This document shows positions 1 through 8,135 of a DNA stretch of 64,000 bases, piece after piece. The translations under genes were made by a program, and so were the position numbers. The stretch comes from JAFKFH01 sp017307375 (GTDB lineage: Bacteria > Pseudomonadota > Alphaproteobacteria > Ferrovibrionales > Ferrovibrionaceae). The number at the start of each line of letters is the position of its first letter. Position 1 is the first letter of the stretch. The stretch is from the NCBI GenBank assembly GCA_965229335.1, contig OZ245874.1:6944001-7008000 (forward strand), given 5' to 3'. The notes under the pieces are model-generated. The model worked only from the letters and a program-made list of their open reading frames with translations, made no database searches and had not been told where the DNA came from.

Positions 1-479
1 TCGCCCAGCCGCATCGCAGCCGGCTGCGCGCCGAGAAGGCGGCCTATATCGACCGGGTCGAGACGCTGCTGGCCGCGGTCGGGCTGGGCGAATTCGGGGC
101 GAAATTCCCCTGGCAGCTGTCGGGCGGCATGCAGCAGCGCGCCAATGTCTGCCGCGCGCTGATCCACGAGCCGCAGCTGATGATGCTGGACGAGCCGTTC
201 GGCGCGCTCGACGCCTTCACCCGCGAGGAACTGTGGGCGATCATGCAGGATCTGTGGCTGCAGCGCCGGTTCACCGCCATCCTCGTCACCCACGACCTGC
301 GCGAAGCCGCGTTCCTGGCCGACACCATCGTGGTGATGTCCAAGCGGCCCGGCCGCATCATCCAGATCAAGCGGGTCGACCTGCCGCGGCCCCGCACGCT
401 CGAAACCACCTTCGAGCCCGCCTTCGTCGAGATCGTGCACGAGCTGCGCGAACGTATCAGCGAGGTCCGCGCCGCATGA
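1..479 (+). CDS. ABC transporter ATP-binding protein, NitT/TauT family (C-terminal part)
   Basis: Only the last 158 codons are in the window; the reading frame is open from base 3, so the gene begins upstream. Seen: signature motif LSGGMQQR (about 117-140), Walker B LMMLDEP followed by the D-loop GALD, and switch-loop VTHD. These define the second half of an ABC ATPase. The nitrate/sulfonate/taurine class is inferred from the close match in this stretch and from the partner permease, whose ATG overlaps this stop codon by 4 bases (ATGA). The substrate cannot be read from the sequence; no binding protein is in view. Confidence 0.93.
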   Translation, partial: AQPHRSRLRAEKAAYIDRVETLLAAVGLGEFGAKFPWQLSGGMQQRANVCRALIHEPQLMMLDEPFGALDAFTREELWAIMQDLWLQRRFTAILVTHDLREAAFLADTIVVMSKRPGRIIQIKRVDLPRPRTLETTFEPAFVEIVHELRERISEVRAA

Positions 480-1246
480 GCCGCGAACGCCGCCTGCAAC
501 TGATCATGCCCTGGGCCGTCACCATCGGCCTGTTCCTGATCTGGGAAATCGCCTGCCGGGCCTTCAACGTCTCGAGCTTCATCCTGCCCAAGCCGAGCGA
601 GATCTTCGCCGCCACGGTGAAGTTCTACGGCCCGATCACCGGGCATTCGCTGCACACGCTGCTGACCACCCTGCTCGGCTTTGCCATCGCCGTCGTCGGC
701 GGCATGGCGCTGGGCCTGCTGGTCGGCGCCTCGTCGCTGATCTACAACGGCCTCTACCCGCTGCTGATCGCCTTCAACTCGATCCCCAAGGTCGCGCTGG
801 TCCCGATCCTGGTGATCTGGTTCGGCATCGGCACGGTGCCGGCGGTGATCACCGCCTTCGTCATCTCGTTCTTCCCGATCGTCGTCAACGTCGCCACCGG
901 GCTGGCCACGATCGAGCCGGAGATGCGCGACGTGCTGCGCTCGCTCGGCGCCAGCCGCCTCGACATCCTGGTCAAGGTCGGCATCCCGCGCTCGCTGCCC
1001 TATCTGTTCGCCTCGCTCAAGATCGCGATCACGCTGGCCTTCGTCGGCTCGGTGATCGCCGAGACCGTCGCGTCGAACGAGGGCATCGGCTATCTGATGC
1101 TCGCCGCCTCGTCGCGCTCGGACGTGCCGCTGGTGTTCTCCGGCCTGATCGTCATCGCCATCCTCGGCGTCGTCATGTACGCGATCTGCGCCTGGTTCGA
1201 ACGCCGGATGACCGGCTGGGCCTTCCGCGGCGACATCGTCACCTGA
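476..1246 (+). CDS. ABC transporter permease, NitT/TauT (SsuC/TauC-like)
   Basis: A 256-residue inner-membrane permease. It has about six hydrophobic segments and the cytoplasmic EAA-type loop (SLGASRLDILVKVGIPRSLP, near residues 155-175) that docks on the ATPase encoded just upstream. Length and the IWFGIG segment fit the TauC/SsuC/NrtB family (BPD_transp_1). The start is ATG 476, inside the ATGA overlap with the ATPase stop, which indicates translational coupling. Longer readings that start upstream are out-of-frame shadow of the ATPase gene. The 3' end overlaps the convergent ATPase gene by 8 bases. Substrate unknown. Confidence 0.93.
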   Translation: MSRERRLQLIMPWAVTIGLFLIWEIACRAFNVSSFILPKPSEIFAATVKFYGPITGHSLHTLLTTLLGFAIAVVGGMALGLLVGASSLIYNGLYPLLIAFNSIPKVALVPILVIWFGIGTVPAVITAFVISFFPIVVNVATGLATIEPEMRDVLRSLGASRLDILVKVGIPRSLPYLFASLKIAITLAFVGSVIAETVASNEGIGYLMLAASSRSDVPLVFSGLIVIAILGVVMYAICAWFERRMTGWAFRGDIVT

Positions 1247-2414
1247 GGCCGTCGAGCAGCGCGACGAGCCCGGCCAGGCCAATGGCCTCGATGCCGTCGC
1301 CCAACGGATAATCCTCCGTGCCGGCATGGACGACGAACGATCTGGCCGGGGCAATGTCGGCACGGGCAATGTGAAATCCCTTGCCCAAGGCCGGGGCAAG
1401 GCTGCGCTTGATCTCGACCGCCCACAGGCCGTGGCCGCCGGGCAGTTCCAGCACCAGGTCGATCTCGGCGCCGGCGGCGGTTCGGTAGAAGCCGGCCATG
1501 GTGCGCGGCGGGACGACCGACAGGAGATTCTCGATCACGAACCCCTCCCAACTCGGCCCCACGACCGGATGCCCCGCCAACCTGTCGTGATCCTCAATCC
1601 CGAGCAGGGCATGCACGAGGCCGGAATCGCGTACGTAGGTCTTTGGCGACTTCACCAGCCGCTTGCCGATATTGGCGTGAAACGCCGGCAGGCGCCGGAC
1701 CAGCAGCAGATCGACCAGCAGATCGACATAGCTCGACACCGTCGGCGAGGTGACCGACAGGCCCATTGCCAGCCGCGAGGCATTGAGTAGCGTGCCCTGG
1801 CCATGGGCCAGCATCGTCCACAGACGCCCCAGCGTCTCGGCCGGGACGCGCCGGCCGAATTGGGGTACGTCGCGCTCGAGATAGGTGCGAACGAAGTTCT
1901 GGCGGAAGGCAAGGCTGTCGGCGTCACTCGCGGCAAGCAGGCTGTCGGGAAAGCCGCCGCGCAGCCACAGGCGTTCGACCTCGCTTCGCGTCCGACCCAC
2001 CTCGAGCACGTCGAGCGGCCCCATTTCGACATACTCGATACGGCCGGCGAGGCTTTCGCCGGACTGATGCAGCAGATCCATCGAGGCCGAGCCGAGCAGC
2101 AGGAAGCGGCCGGTGCGCCGCCCCTTGCGTCGCCCCTGGTCGATCAGGCCGCGCAAATCCTGAAACAGGTCGGGTGCCCGGTGGATTTCGTCGAGGATGA
2201 CCAGTCGGTCTTCGTGGCGCCCCAGGAACAGGGCGGGATCGGCAAGCTTGGCACGGTCGGCGCGGCTCTCCAGGTCGAGATAGACTGCGCCATGCCGGTC
2301 GCCGATCTGCAGGGCCAGAGTGGTCTTGCCGGCCTGACGCGGACCGATCAGGGCCACCGCGGCCTGGCGACCCAGGGCCTGCTCGACCTGCTGCGATGCT
2401 CGGCGAGGTATCAT
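1239..2414 (-). CDS. AAA_14 / DUF4143 ATP-binding protein
   Basis: 391 residues. Seen: Walker A GPRQAGKTT at residues 24-32, Walker B LVILDEIH at 71-78, a sensor-like LLGSAS near 105-110, and near the C-terminus a D...E-x-K pattern (AEIDLVLE then WAVEIKRS) typical of PD-(D/E)XK folds. AAA_14 plus DUF4143 is a widespread, patchily distributed family of unknown biological role; nuclease or DNA-handling function is a suggestion from the fold only. The gene is monocistronic. It starts right after a very AT-rich palindrome at 2422-2444 that is unlike the surrounding GC-rich DNA, consistent with independent regulation or with acquisition by transfer. Confidence 0.9.
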   Translation of the reverse strand: MIPRRASQQVEQALGRQAAVALIGPRQAGKTTLALQIGDRHGAVYLDLESRADRAKLADPALFLGRHEDRLVILDEIHRAPDLFQDLRGLIDQGRRKGRRTGRFLLLGSASMDLLHQSGESLAGRIEYVEMGPLDVLEVGRTRSEVERLWLRGGFPDSLLAASDADSLAFRQNFVRTYLERDVPQFGRRVPAETLGRLWTMLAHGQGTLLNASRLAMGLSVTSPTVSSYVDLLVDLLLVRRLPAFHANIGKRLVKSPKTYVRDSGLVHALLGIEDHDRLAGHPVVGPSWEGFVIENLLSVVPPRTMAGFYRTAAGAEIDLVLELPGGHGLWAVEIKRSLAPALGKGFHIARADIAPARSFVVHAGTEDYPLGDGIEAIGLAGLVALLDGLR

Positions 2415-2450
2415 CTTTGTAAATTTAAAATTATATTTTAAATTAGCAAG
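2415..2450 (-). promoter_or_regulatory. AT-rich palindromic promoter/operator of the DUF4143 ATPase
   Basis: A perfect inverted repeat with 9-base arms (AATTTAAAA at 2422-2430, TTTTAAATT at 2436-2444) and the spacer TTATA. On the minus strand it contains TATAAT as a candidate -10 box, about 17-20 bases before the ATG, so the transcript would have a very short leader. No good -35 box is seen. The arrangement suggests a repressor site over the -10 region, possibly autoregulatory. Promoter activity is inferred. Confidence 0.5.
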
Positions 2451-2513
2451 GATACTTTCCGCAAAGAATCGGCATTACCCGGTCACGATTTCCGGGCTAG
2501 AGTGCGCGCCGTC

Positions 2514-3104
2514 ATGCGTCGCCTCGTTCTCGTCCTGATTGCGCTGCTGTGGATGCCGGCCCTGGCGCGGGCCCATCCCCATGTGTGGATCGAGCATCGG
2601 CTGGACGTGGTGATGAACGGCCCGGCCCTGCACGGCCTGCACCTGACCTGGATCTTCGACGACATGTATTCGTCGATGATCAAGGAGGATTACACGGCAG
2701 CCAAGGATGGCAAGATCGGCCCGGCCGACATCAAGCGCATCGAGCGCGAGGCCTTCTCGAACCTGTCGAACTACAACTATTTCGTCGAGGCCAGCCTGGA
2801 CGGCAAGCCGCTGAAATTCGTCAAGGTCGAAGCCTTCGACGTGCGGGTCGACGGCCAGGGGCGGGTCGTCTACGACTTCACCCTGGTGGTCGACAAGTCG
2901 AAGACGGCGGCTGCCAACACGTTGAAATACGCCGTGTTCGATCCTGAATACTTCATCGAATTCGCCCTGGCGGCGCAGTCGCCGGTGAAGGTCAGCGGCA
3001 ACCCGGCGGCGACCTGCCATCCGGTCCGGCGGGTGCCGCGCTCCAGCCCGCAATGGGGCACGCTGGTCAGCGACCGGATCGACTGCAACTGGCCGGGACC
3101 CTGA
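2514..3104 (+). CDS. DUF1007 family periplasmic protein (metal-transport associated)
   Basis: 196 residues from ATG 2514; a GTG 12 bases upstream is possible but adds nothing recognisable. The N-terminus is a signal peptide (RRLVLVLIALLWMPALARA) and the mature protein opens with HPHVWIE, the hallmark of DUF1007. Family members are commonly encoded next to NicO/RcnA-type nickel/cobalt transporters, as here: the stop overlaps the next ATG by one base (TGATG). The HPH motif may bind metal in the periplasm; that is inference. The C-terminal part (WGTLVSDRIDCNW) also fits the family. Confidence 0.88.
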   Translation: MRRLVLVLIALLWMPALARAHPHVWIEHRLDVVMNGPALHGLHLTWIFDDMYSSMIKEDYTAAKDGKIGPADIKRIEREAFSNLSNYNYFVEASLDGKPLKFVKVEAFDVRVDGQGRVVYDFTLVVDKSKTAAANTLKYAVFDPEYFIEFALAAQSPVKVSGNPAATCHPVRRVPRSSPQWGTLVSDRIDCNWPGP

Positions 3105-4090
3105 TGCGCGCGTTCGCAAGTTTCCTGCTGACCCTGTTCCTCACCCTGCCGGCCTGGGCGCAGGGCAACCCGTTCGCCACCGGCAGCAAGCCGTCGGCGC
3201 TGGCCACGTCGAGCGAGGTGGCGCCCGGCTTCTTCACCCGCATCGCCCTGACCATGGCCGACTGGCAGCGCGGCCTGAACCAGGAAATCGCCGCCCGCTT
3301 CACCGACTGGCAGGCCGGCGGCTCGGGCACGGCGCTGGCCCTGATCCTCGGCCTGTCGTTCCTCTACGGCGTGGTCCATGCCGCCGGGCCCGGCCACGGC
3401 AAGACGGTCGTCGCCTCCTATCTGGTCTCGCGGCGGGAAACCGTCCTGCGCGGCCTGATGATCGGCAGCGCGATCTCGCTGATCCAGGCGGTGGTCGCCA
3501 TCGTGCTGGTCGGCATCCTGGGCGTCGTCTTCTCGCTGGCCCATCTCAAGGTCACCGACCATGCGGCGACGGTCGAAACCGTCTCCTACGCGCTGGTCCT
3601 GGCGCTGGGCCTGTGGCTGACCTGGTCGGCCTGGAAGGGCCACGACCATCACCATCATCACCATGGCGTGGGCGGCCATGACGATCACCACGGCCATGAT
3701 CACCATGATCATGATCATGATCATGATCATGGCCACCACCATCATCACGATCACCACCACCGCGCACCGCGCGGCGGGGCGCTCGGCCTCGTCATCACCG
3801 CCGGTCTGACGCCGTGCGCCAGCGCCATCATCGTCATGCTGTTCGCGCTGGCGCTGCAGGCCTTTGCCGTCGGGGTGCTGGCGGTGCTGGTGATGGCGGT
3901 CGGCATGGCGATCACGGTTTCGGCGATCGGCATCGGCACGATCTATGCGCGCCGGCTGGTCACCCGGCTGTTCGCCGACCGCCCCGGGGCCGAACTGGTC
4001 GAAAAGCTGCTGACGCTGGGCGGCGCCCTGGCGCTGACCGTGTTCGCCGCCCTGATGCTGTTCGGATCGACGGTGCGCATGGCGGGGTAA
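3104..4090 (+). CDS. NicO/RcnA-family nickel/cobalt transporter with His-rich loop
   Basis: 328 residues, inner membrane. A signal-like first helix precedes a soluble stretch. The membrane core carries the family motif HAAGPGHGK (near residue 91-99) and a second signature around TAGLTPCASAIIVMLF. Between helices, residues ~180-220 form a loop with 25 histidines and many aspartates, typical of metal sensing or buffering in RcnA-like exporters. Start ATG 3104 is chosen because it overlaps the DUF1007 stop and opens with a hydrophobic leader (MRAFASFLLTLFLTLPAWA). Nickel/cobalt efflux is the likely role; direction of transport is inferred from family. Confidence 0.9.
   Translation: MRAFASFLLTLFLTLPAWAQGNPFATGSKPSALATSSEVAPGFFTRIALTMADWQRGLNQEIAARFTDWQAGGSGTALALILGLSFLYGVVHAAGPGHGKTVVASYLVSRRETVLRGLMIGSAISLIQAVVAIVLVGILGVVFSLAHLKVTDHAATVETVSYALVLALGLWLTWSAWKGHDHHHHHHGVGGHDDHHGHDHHDHDHDHDHGHHHHHDHHHRAPRGGALGLVITAGLTPCASAIIVMLFALALQAFAVGVLAVLVMAVGMAITVSAIGIGTIYARRLVTRLFADRPGAELVEKLLTLGGALALTVFAALMLFGSTVRMAG
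3704..3730 (+). repeat. In-frame CATGAT hexamer repeat in the His-rich loop
   Basis: Four and a half copies of CATGAT (27 bases) encoding (His-Asp)n inside the NicO transporter. The unit is a multiple of three, so slippage would lengthen or shorten the His-Asp loop without breaking the frame. Confidence 0.85.
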
Positions 4091-4181
4091 CCGGTCGGTT
4101 GCACCTAAAGCGATTATCGGGTTGCACCCTGAAAAATTCGGCGTATCCTCGCCCGATCCGATCCATCGAGCGAGCAGCGCC
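4091..4181 (+). promoter_or_regulatory. putA control region with two GGTTGCACC operators
   Basis: The sequence GGTTGCACC occurs twice as a direct repeat, at 4097-4105 and 4120-4128, start-to-start 23 bases (about two helical turns). GTTGCA is the core operator bound by the ribbon-helix-helix domain of E. coli PutA. The putA gene directly downstream encodes such a domain, so proline-relieved autorepression is likely. No clear -10/-35 pair could be fixed. Confidence 0.7.
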
Positions 4182-7100
4182 ATGCAGCCCCAGGCCACCA
4201 CCGTCGGCGTCAAGCTGGACCAGCCAACCCGCGACCGGCTGAAGCGCGTCGCCCACGCCGCCGAGCGCACGCCGCACTGGCTGATCAAGTCGGCGCTGCT
4301 GGAATATCTCGATTCGGCCGAGCGGGCGCTGGAGGAAGGCCGGGCCGTGCCGCTGCCCGGCAGCTTCTTCGAGGAGGCCGAGGCGCCGGCCCCGGAGGAC
4401 GTGCAGCACGAGCCCTTCGTCGAATTCGCCCACGAGGTGCAGCCCCAGTCGGTGCTGCGCGCCGCGATCACCGCGGCCTACCGCCGGCCCGAGCCCGAAT
4501 GCCTGCCGCTGCTGATCGAGCAGGCGCGGCTGACCCCGCCGCAGCGCGAGCAGGCGCGCAGCCTGGCCCGCAAGCTGACCGAGGGCCTGCGCCACCAGCG
4601 CAAGCAGGGCGCGGTCGAGGCGCTGATCCAGGAATTCTCGCTGTCGAGCCAGGAGGGCGTCGCCCTGATGTGCCTGGCCGAGGCGCTGCTGCGCATTCCC
4701 GACACCGCCACCCGCGACAGCCTGATCCGCGACAAGATCGGCCGCGGCGACTGGCGCGCCCATATCGGCAATTCCCGCTCGCTGTTCGTCAACGCGGCGT
4801 CCTGGGGCCTGATGATCGGCGGCAAGCTGGTCTCGACCCTGTCCGAACGCGGGCTGGCCGGCGCGCTGGACCGCCTGCTGGCGACCGGCGGCGAACCGCT
4901 GGTACGCAAGGGCGTCGACCTCGCCATGCGCCTGCTGGGCGAGCATTTCGTGACCGGCGAGACGATCGCCGAGGCGCTGGCCAACGGCCGCGCCCGCGAG
5001 GCGCGCGGCTATTCGTTCTCGTTCGACATGCTGGGCGAGGCGGCGATGACCGCCGACGACGCCGAGCGCTACTACGTCTCCTACGAACAGGCGATCCATG
5101 CGATCGGCCGCGCCTCGGCCGGCCGCGGCATCTATGCCGGGCCGGGCATCTCGATCAAGCTGTCGGCACTGCATCCGCGCTATGCCCGCGCCCAGCGCGA
5201 GCGGGTGATGGCCGAGTTGCTGCCCCGGGTGAAGAGCCTGCTGGCTTTGTGCCGGCAGTACGACATCGGCCTCAACATCGATGCCGAGGAGGCCGACCGG
5301 CTGGAAATCTCGCTCGACCTGCTGGAAGCGCTTGCCCTCGACCGCGACTTCGCCGGCTGGAACGGCCTCGGCTTCGTCGTCCAGGCCTACCAGAAGCGGG
5401 CGCCGTTCGTGCTGGACTGGCTGATCGATCTCGGCCGGCGGGCGCGGCGGCGGCTGATGGTGCGGCTGGTCAAGGGCGCCTACTGGGATTCGGAAATCAA
5501 GCGCGCCCAGCTCGACGGCCTCGAAGGCTACCCGGTCTATACCCGCAAGATGCATACCGACGTCGCCTACATGGCCTGCGCGCGCAAGCTGCTGGCAGCA
5601 CCCGAGGCGATCTATCCGCAGTTCGCGACCCACAATGCCTACACGCTGGCCGCGATCCACGCGATGGCCGGGCAGAACTACTATCCCGGCCAGTATGAAT
5701 TCCAGTGCCTGCACGGCATGGGCGAGCCGCTCTACGACCAGGTTACCGGCCCCGACAGGTTGAACCGGCCCTGCCGCATCTACGCGCCGGTCGGCAGCCA
5801 CGAGACGCTGCTGGCCTATCTGGTGCGCCGCCTGCTGGAGAACGGCGCCAACACCTCGTTCGTCAACCGCATCAACGACGAGACCCTGGACATCGACGAC
5901 CTGATCGCCGACCCGGTCGAGCAGTCGGCGGCCGTGCAGCCCTTCGCCGGCGCCCCGCATGCGCTGATCCCGCTGCCGTCGGAGCTGTTCGGCGACGACC
6001 GCATCAATTCGACCGGCCTCGACCTGTCGAACGAACAGCGACTGGCGTCGCTCGCCGCGGGGCTGATGGCCGGGGCGGCGCGGCCCTGGCTTGCCGCGCC
6101 GGTGGTCGGCGATGCGGTCCAGGCCGACGGACGGCGGGCCAACGTGCTGAACCCGGCCGACGAGCGCGACGTCGTCGGCCAGGTGATCGAGGCCGACACG
6201 GCGACCGTCGAGCGCGCCGTCGCGCTGGCCCAGGCCGCGGCCGGGATCTGGCAGGCGACGCCGGTCGAGGAACGCGCCGCCTGCCTCGACCGGGCCTCGC
6301 ATCTGTTCGAGGCCGAGATGCCGGCGCTGATCGGCCTGGCCGTGCGCGAGGCCGGCAAGACCTACGCCAACGCGGTCGGCGAGGTGCGCGAAGCCGTCGA
6401 CTTCCTGCGCTACTACGCCGCCGAGATCCGCCGCGGCTTTGCCAACGATACGCATCGCCCGCTGGGCGTCGTCGCCTGCATCAGCCCGTGGAACTTCCCG
6501 CTGGCGATCTTCACCGGCCAGGTCGCCGCGGCGCTCGCCGCGGGCAACACGGTGCTGGCCAAGCCGGCCGAGCAGACGCCGCTGATCGCCGCCCATGCGG
6601 TCGCGCTGATGCGCCAGGCGGGGCTGCCGGCCGGCGTGCTGCAGTTCCTGCCCGGCCGCGGCGAGACGGTCGGGGCGGCGCTGACCGCGGCGCCGGCAGT
6701 GCGGGCGGTGATCTTCACCGGCTCGACCGACGTCGCGCGGCTGATCCAGCGCACCTTGGCCGAACGCGGCGGCGAGGCGCGGCTGATCGCCGAGACCGGC
6801 GGCCAGAATGCGATGATCGTCGATTCGAGCGCGCTGCCCGAACAGGTCACCGTCGACGTGCTGGCCTCGGCCTTCGATTCGGCCGGACAGCGCTGCTCGG
6901 CGCTGCGTCTCCTGTGCCTGCAGGAAGACGTGGCCGACCGGATGCTGGCGATGATCAAGGGCGCGATGCGCGAACTGAAGATCGGCGCGCCGGAAATCCT
7001 CGCGACCGATGTCGGCCCGGTGATCGATGCCGAGGCCCGGCGCGGCATCGTCCAGCATATCGAGGCGATGCGCGCCGCCGGCCGCCCGGTCTTCCAGACC

Positions 7101-8066
7101 GCGCCCGGCGAACCGCTGCGCCACGGCACGTTCGTGCCCCCGACGCTGATCGAGATCGACGACGTCGGCAGCCTGCAGCGCGAAATCTTCGGACCGGTGC
7201 TGCACGTCCTGCGCTATCCGCGTGCCGGGCTCGACCGGCTGGTCCAGTCGCTGAACGGCCTGGGCTACGGCCTGACGATGGGTATCCATTCCCGCATCGA
7301 CGAGACCATCGACCGGGTGACCACGGCCGCCCGCATCGGCAATGTCTATGTCAACCGCAACATCATCGGCGCCGTGGTCGGGGTGCAGCCCTTCGGCGGC
7401 CAGGGCCTGTCGGGCACCGGCCCGAAGGCGGGTGGCCCGGTCTATCTGCACGCACTGCTCGAGCGGACGCCGGGGCCGGCACTGCAGGCGGGAACACCCA
7501 CGCCGGCCGTCGCCGACTTGCGCCAATGGCTCGCGGGCGGGGCGGGCGGCCTGGTCACTGGCGACGATCTCGCCCTCGTCGTCGCCGCGGCCGAGGATTT
7601 CGCCCGGCGCGCGCCGACCGGCCCGGCCGTCGCCCTGCCGAGCCCGACGGGCGAGCGCAACCTCTATTCGCTGGTGTCGCGCGGCCGCGTGCTGGTGATC
7701 GCCGAAGGCAATCGGCGGCTTCTGATCGCGCTGGCCGCCGTGCTGGCGACCGGCGGGCGACCCGTGCTGCCGAAGGGGCCGGCCGGGGACACGGTCGTCG
7801 CCGCGCTGCCGGCGATGCTGCGCGACGTGGTCGCGCGGGGGACGGCCGACGATGCCGAGATCGATGCGGTGCTGTTCGCCGGGGATGCCGATCATCTGGC
7901 CGCGCTGCGCCGGCAGCTGGCCGGGCGTGCCGGGATCATCGTCCCGGTGGTCACCGAGGCCGAGCTGACGCAGGGCATCGGCCTGGAGCGGCTGATGGTC
8001 GAGCGTTCGCTGAGCGCCAACACCGCCGCGGCCGGCGGCAATGCCAGCCTGATGACGATCGGCTGA
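4182..8066 (+). CDS. putA: Trifunctional PutA: repressor, proline dehydrogenase, P5C dehydrogenase
   Basis: 1294 residues (E. coli PutA is 1320). It oxidises proline to glutamate: FAD-dependent proline dehydrogenase, then NAD-dependent 1-pyrroline-5-carboxylate dehydrogenase. The N-terminus is a ribbon-helix-helix domain (VGVKLDQPTRDRLK...RTPHWLIK). The PRODH barrel spans about 180-490 (ISIKLSALHPRY, RLVKGAYWDSEIKRAQ, FATHNAYT). P5CDH follows to about 1050, with SPWNFPLAIFTGQ, Glu871 in AETGGQN and catalytic Cys905 in GQRCS. A C-terminal extension to 1294 matches long PutAs. ATG 4182 is chosen over TTG 4122 because the TTG lies inside an operator and the RHH domain starts immediately after the ATG. 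Membrane association occurs on reduction in known homologues. Confidence 0.97.
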   Translation: MQPQATTVGVKLDQPTRDRLKRVAHAAERTPHWLIKSALLEYLDSAERALEEGRAVPLPGSFFEEAEAPAPEDVQHEPFVEFAHEVQPQSVLRAAITAAYRRPEPECLPLLIEQARLTPPQREQARSLARKLTEGLRHQRKQGAVEALIQEFSLSSQEGVALMCLAEALLRIPDTATRDSLIRDKIGRGDWRAHIGNSRSLFVNAASWGLMIGGKLVSTLSERGLAGALDRLLATGGEPLVRKGVDLAMRLLGEHFVTGETIAEALANGRAREARGYSFSFDMLGEAAMTADDAERYYVSYEQAIHAIGRASAGRGIYAGPGISIKLSALHPRYARAQRERVMAELLPRVKSLLALCRQYDIGLNIDAEEADRLEISLDLLEALALDRDFAGWNGLGFVVQAYQKRAPFVLDWLIDLGRRARRRLMVRLVKGAYWDSEIKRAQLDGLEGYPVYTRKMHTDVAYMACARKLLAAPEAIYPQFATHNAYTLAAIHAMAGQNYYPGQYEFQCLHGMGEPLYDQVTGPDRLNRPCRIYAPVGSHETLLAYLVRRLLENGANTSFVNRINDETLDIDDLIADPVEQSAAVQPFAGAPHALIPLPSELFGDDRINSTGLDLSNEQRLASLAAGLMAGAARPWLAAPVVGDAVQADGRRANVLNPADERDVVGQVIEADTATVERAVALAQAAAGIWQATPVEERAACLDRASHLFEAEMPALIGLAVREAGKTYANAVGEVREAVDFLRYYAAEIRRGFANDTHRPLGVVACISPWNFPLAIFTGQVAAALAAGNTVLAKPAEQTPLIAAHAVALMRQAGLPAGVLQFLPGRGETVGAALTAAPAVRAVIFTGSTDVARLIQRTLAERGGEARLIAETGGQNAMIVDSSALPEQVTVDVLASAFDSAGQRCSALRLLCLQEDVADRMLAMIKGAMRELKIGAPEILATDVGPVIDAEARRGIVQHIEAMRAAGRPVFQTAPGEPLRHGTFVPPTLIEIDDVGSLQREIFGPVLHVLRYPRAGLDRLVQSLNGLGYGLTMGIHSRIDETIDRVTTAARIGNVYVNRNIIGAVVGVQPFGGQGLSGTGPKAGGPVYLHALLERTPGPALQAGTPTPAVADLRQWLAGGAGGLVTGDDLALVVAAAEDFARRAPTGPAVALPSPTGERNLYSLVSRGRVLVIAEGNRRLLIALAAVLATGGRPVLPKGPAGDTVVAALPAMLRDVVARGTADDAEIDAVLFAGDADHLAALRRQLAGRAGIIVPVVTEAELTQGIGLERLMVERSLSANTAAAGGNASLMTIG

Positions 8067-8069
8067 CGG

Positions 8070-8105
8070 AAAAAGCACGGGGGGTGGCCCACGCTCCGCC
8101 CCCCG
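8070..8105 (-). terminator. Rho-independent terminator of the porin gene
   Basis: A 10-base-pair GC stem (8078-8087 with 8096-8105, one G-T wobble) with the loop CCCACGCT. Read on the minus strand it is followed by TGCTTTTTCC, so it serves the porin. On the plus strand, after putA, no T-run follows. Confidence 0.7.
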
Positions 8106-8135
8106 CATGAGGTGTTCGAGAGGAATCCCCCGGTC

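Noticed and set aside
4122..4181. TTG start giving PutA 20 extra residues.
   Set aside because: Lies inside an operator repeat and precedes the conserved RHH domain with unrelated sequence.
3960..8108. A 1382-codon open frame antisense to putA, rich in Arg, Gly, Gln and His.
   Set aside because: High-GC antisense artefact: no domains, composition unlike proteins, and putA on the other strand is unmistakable.
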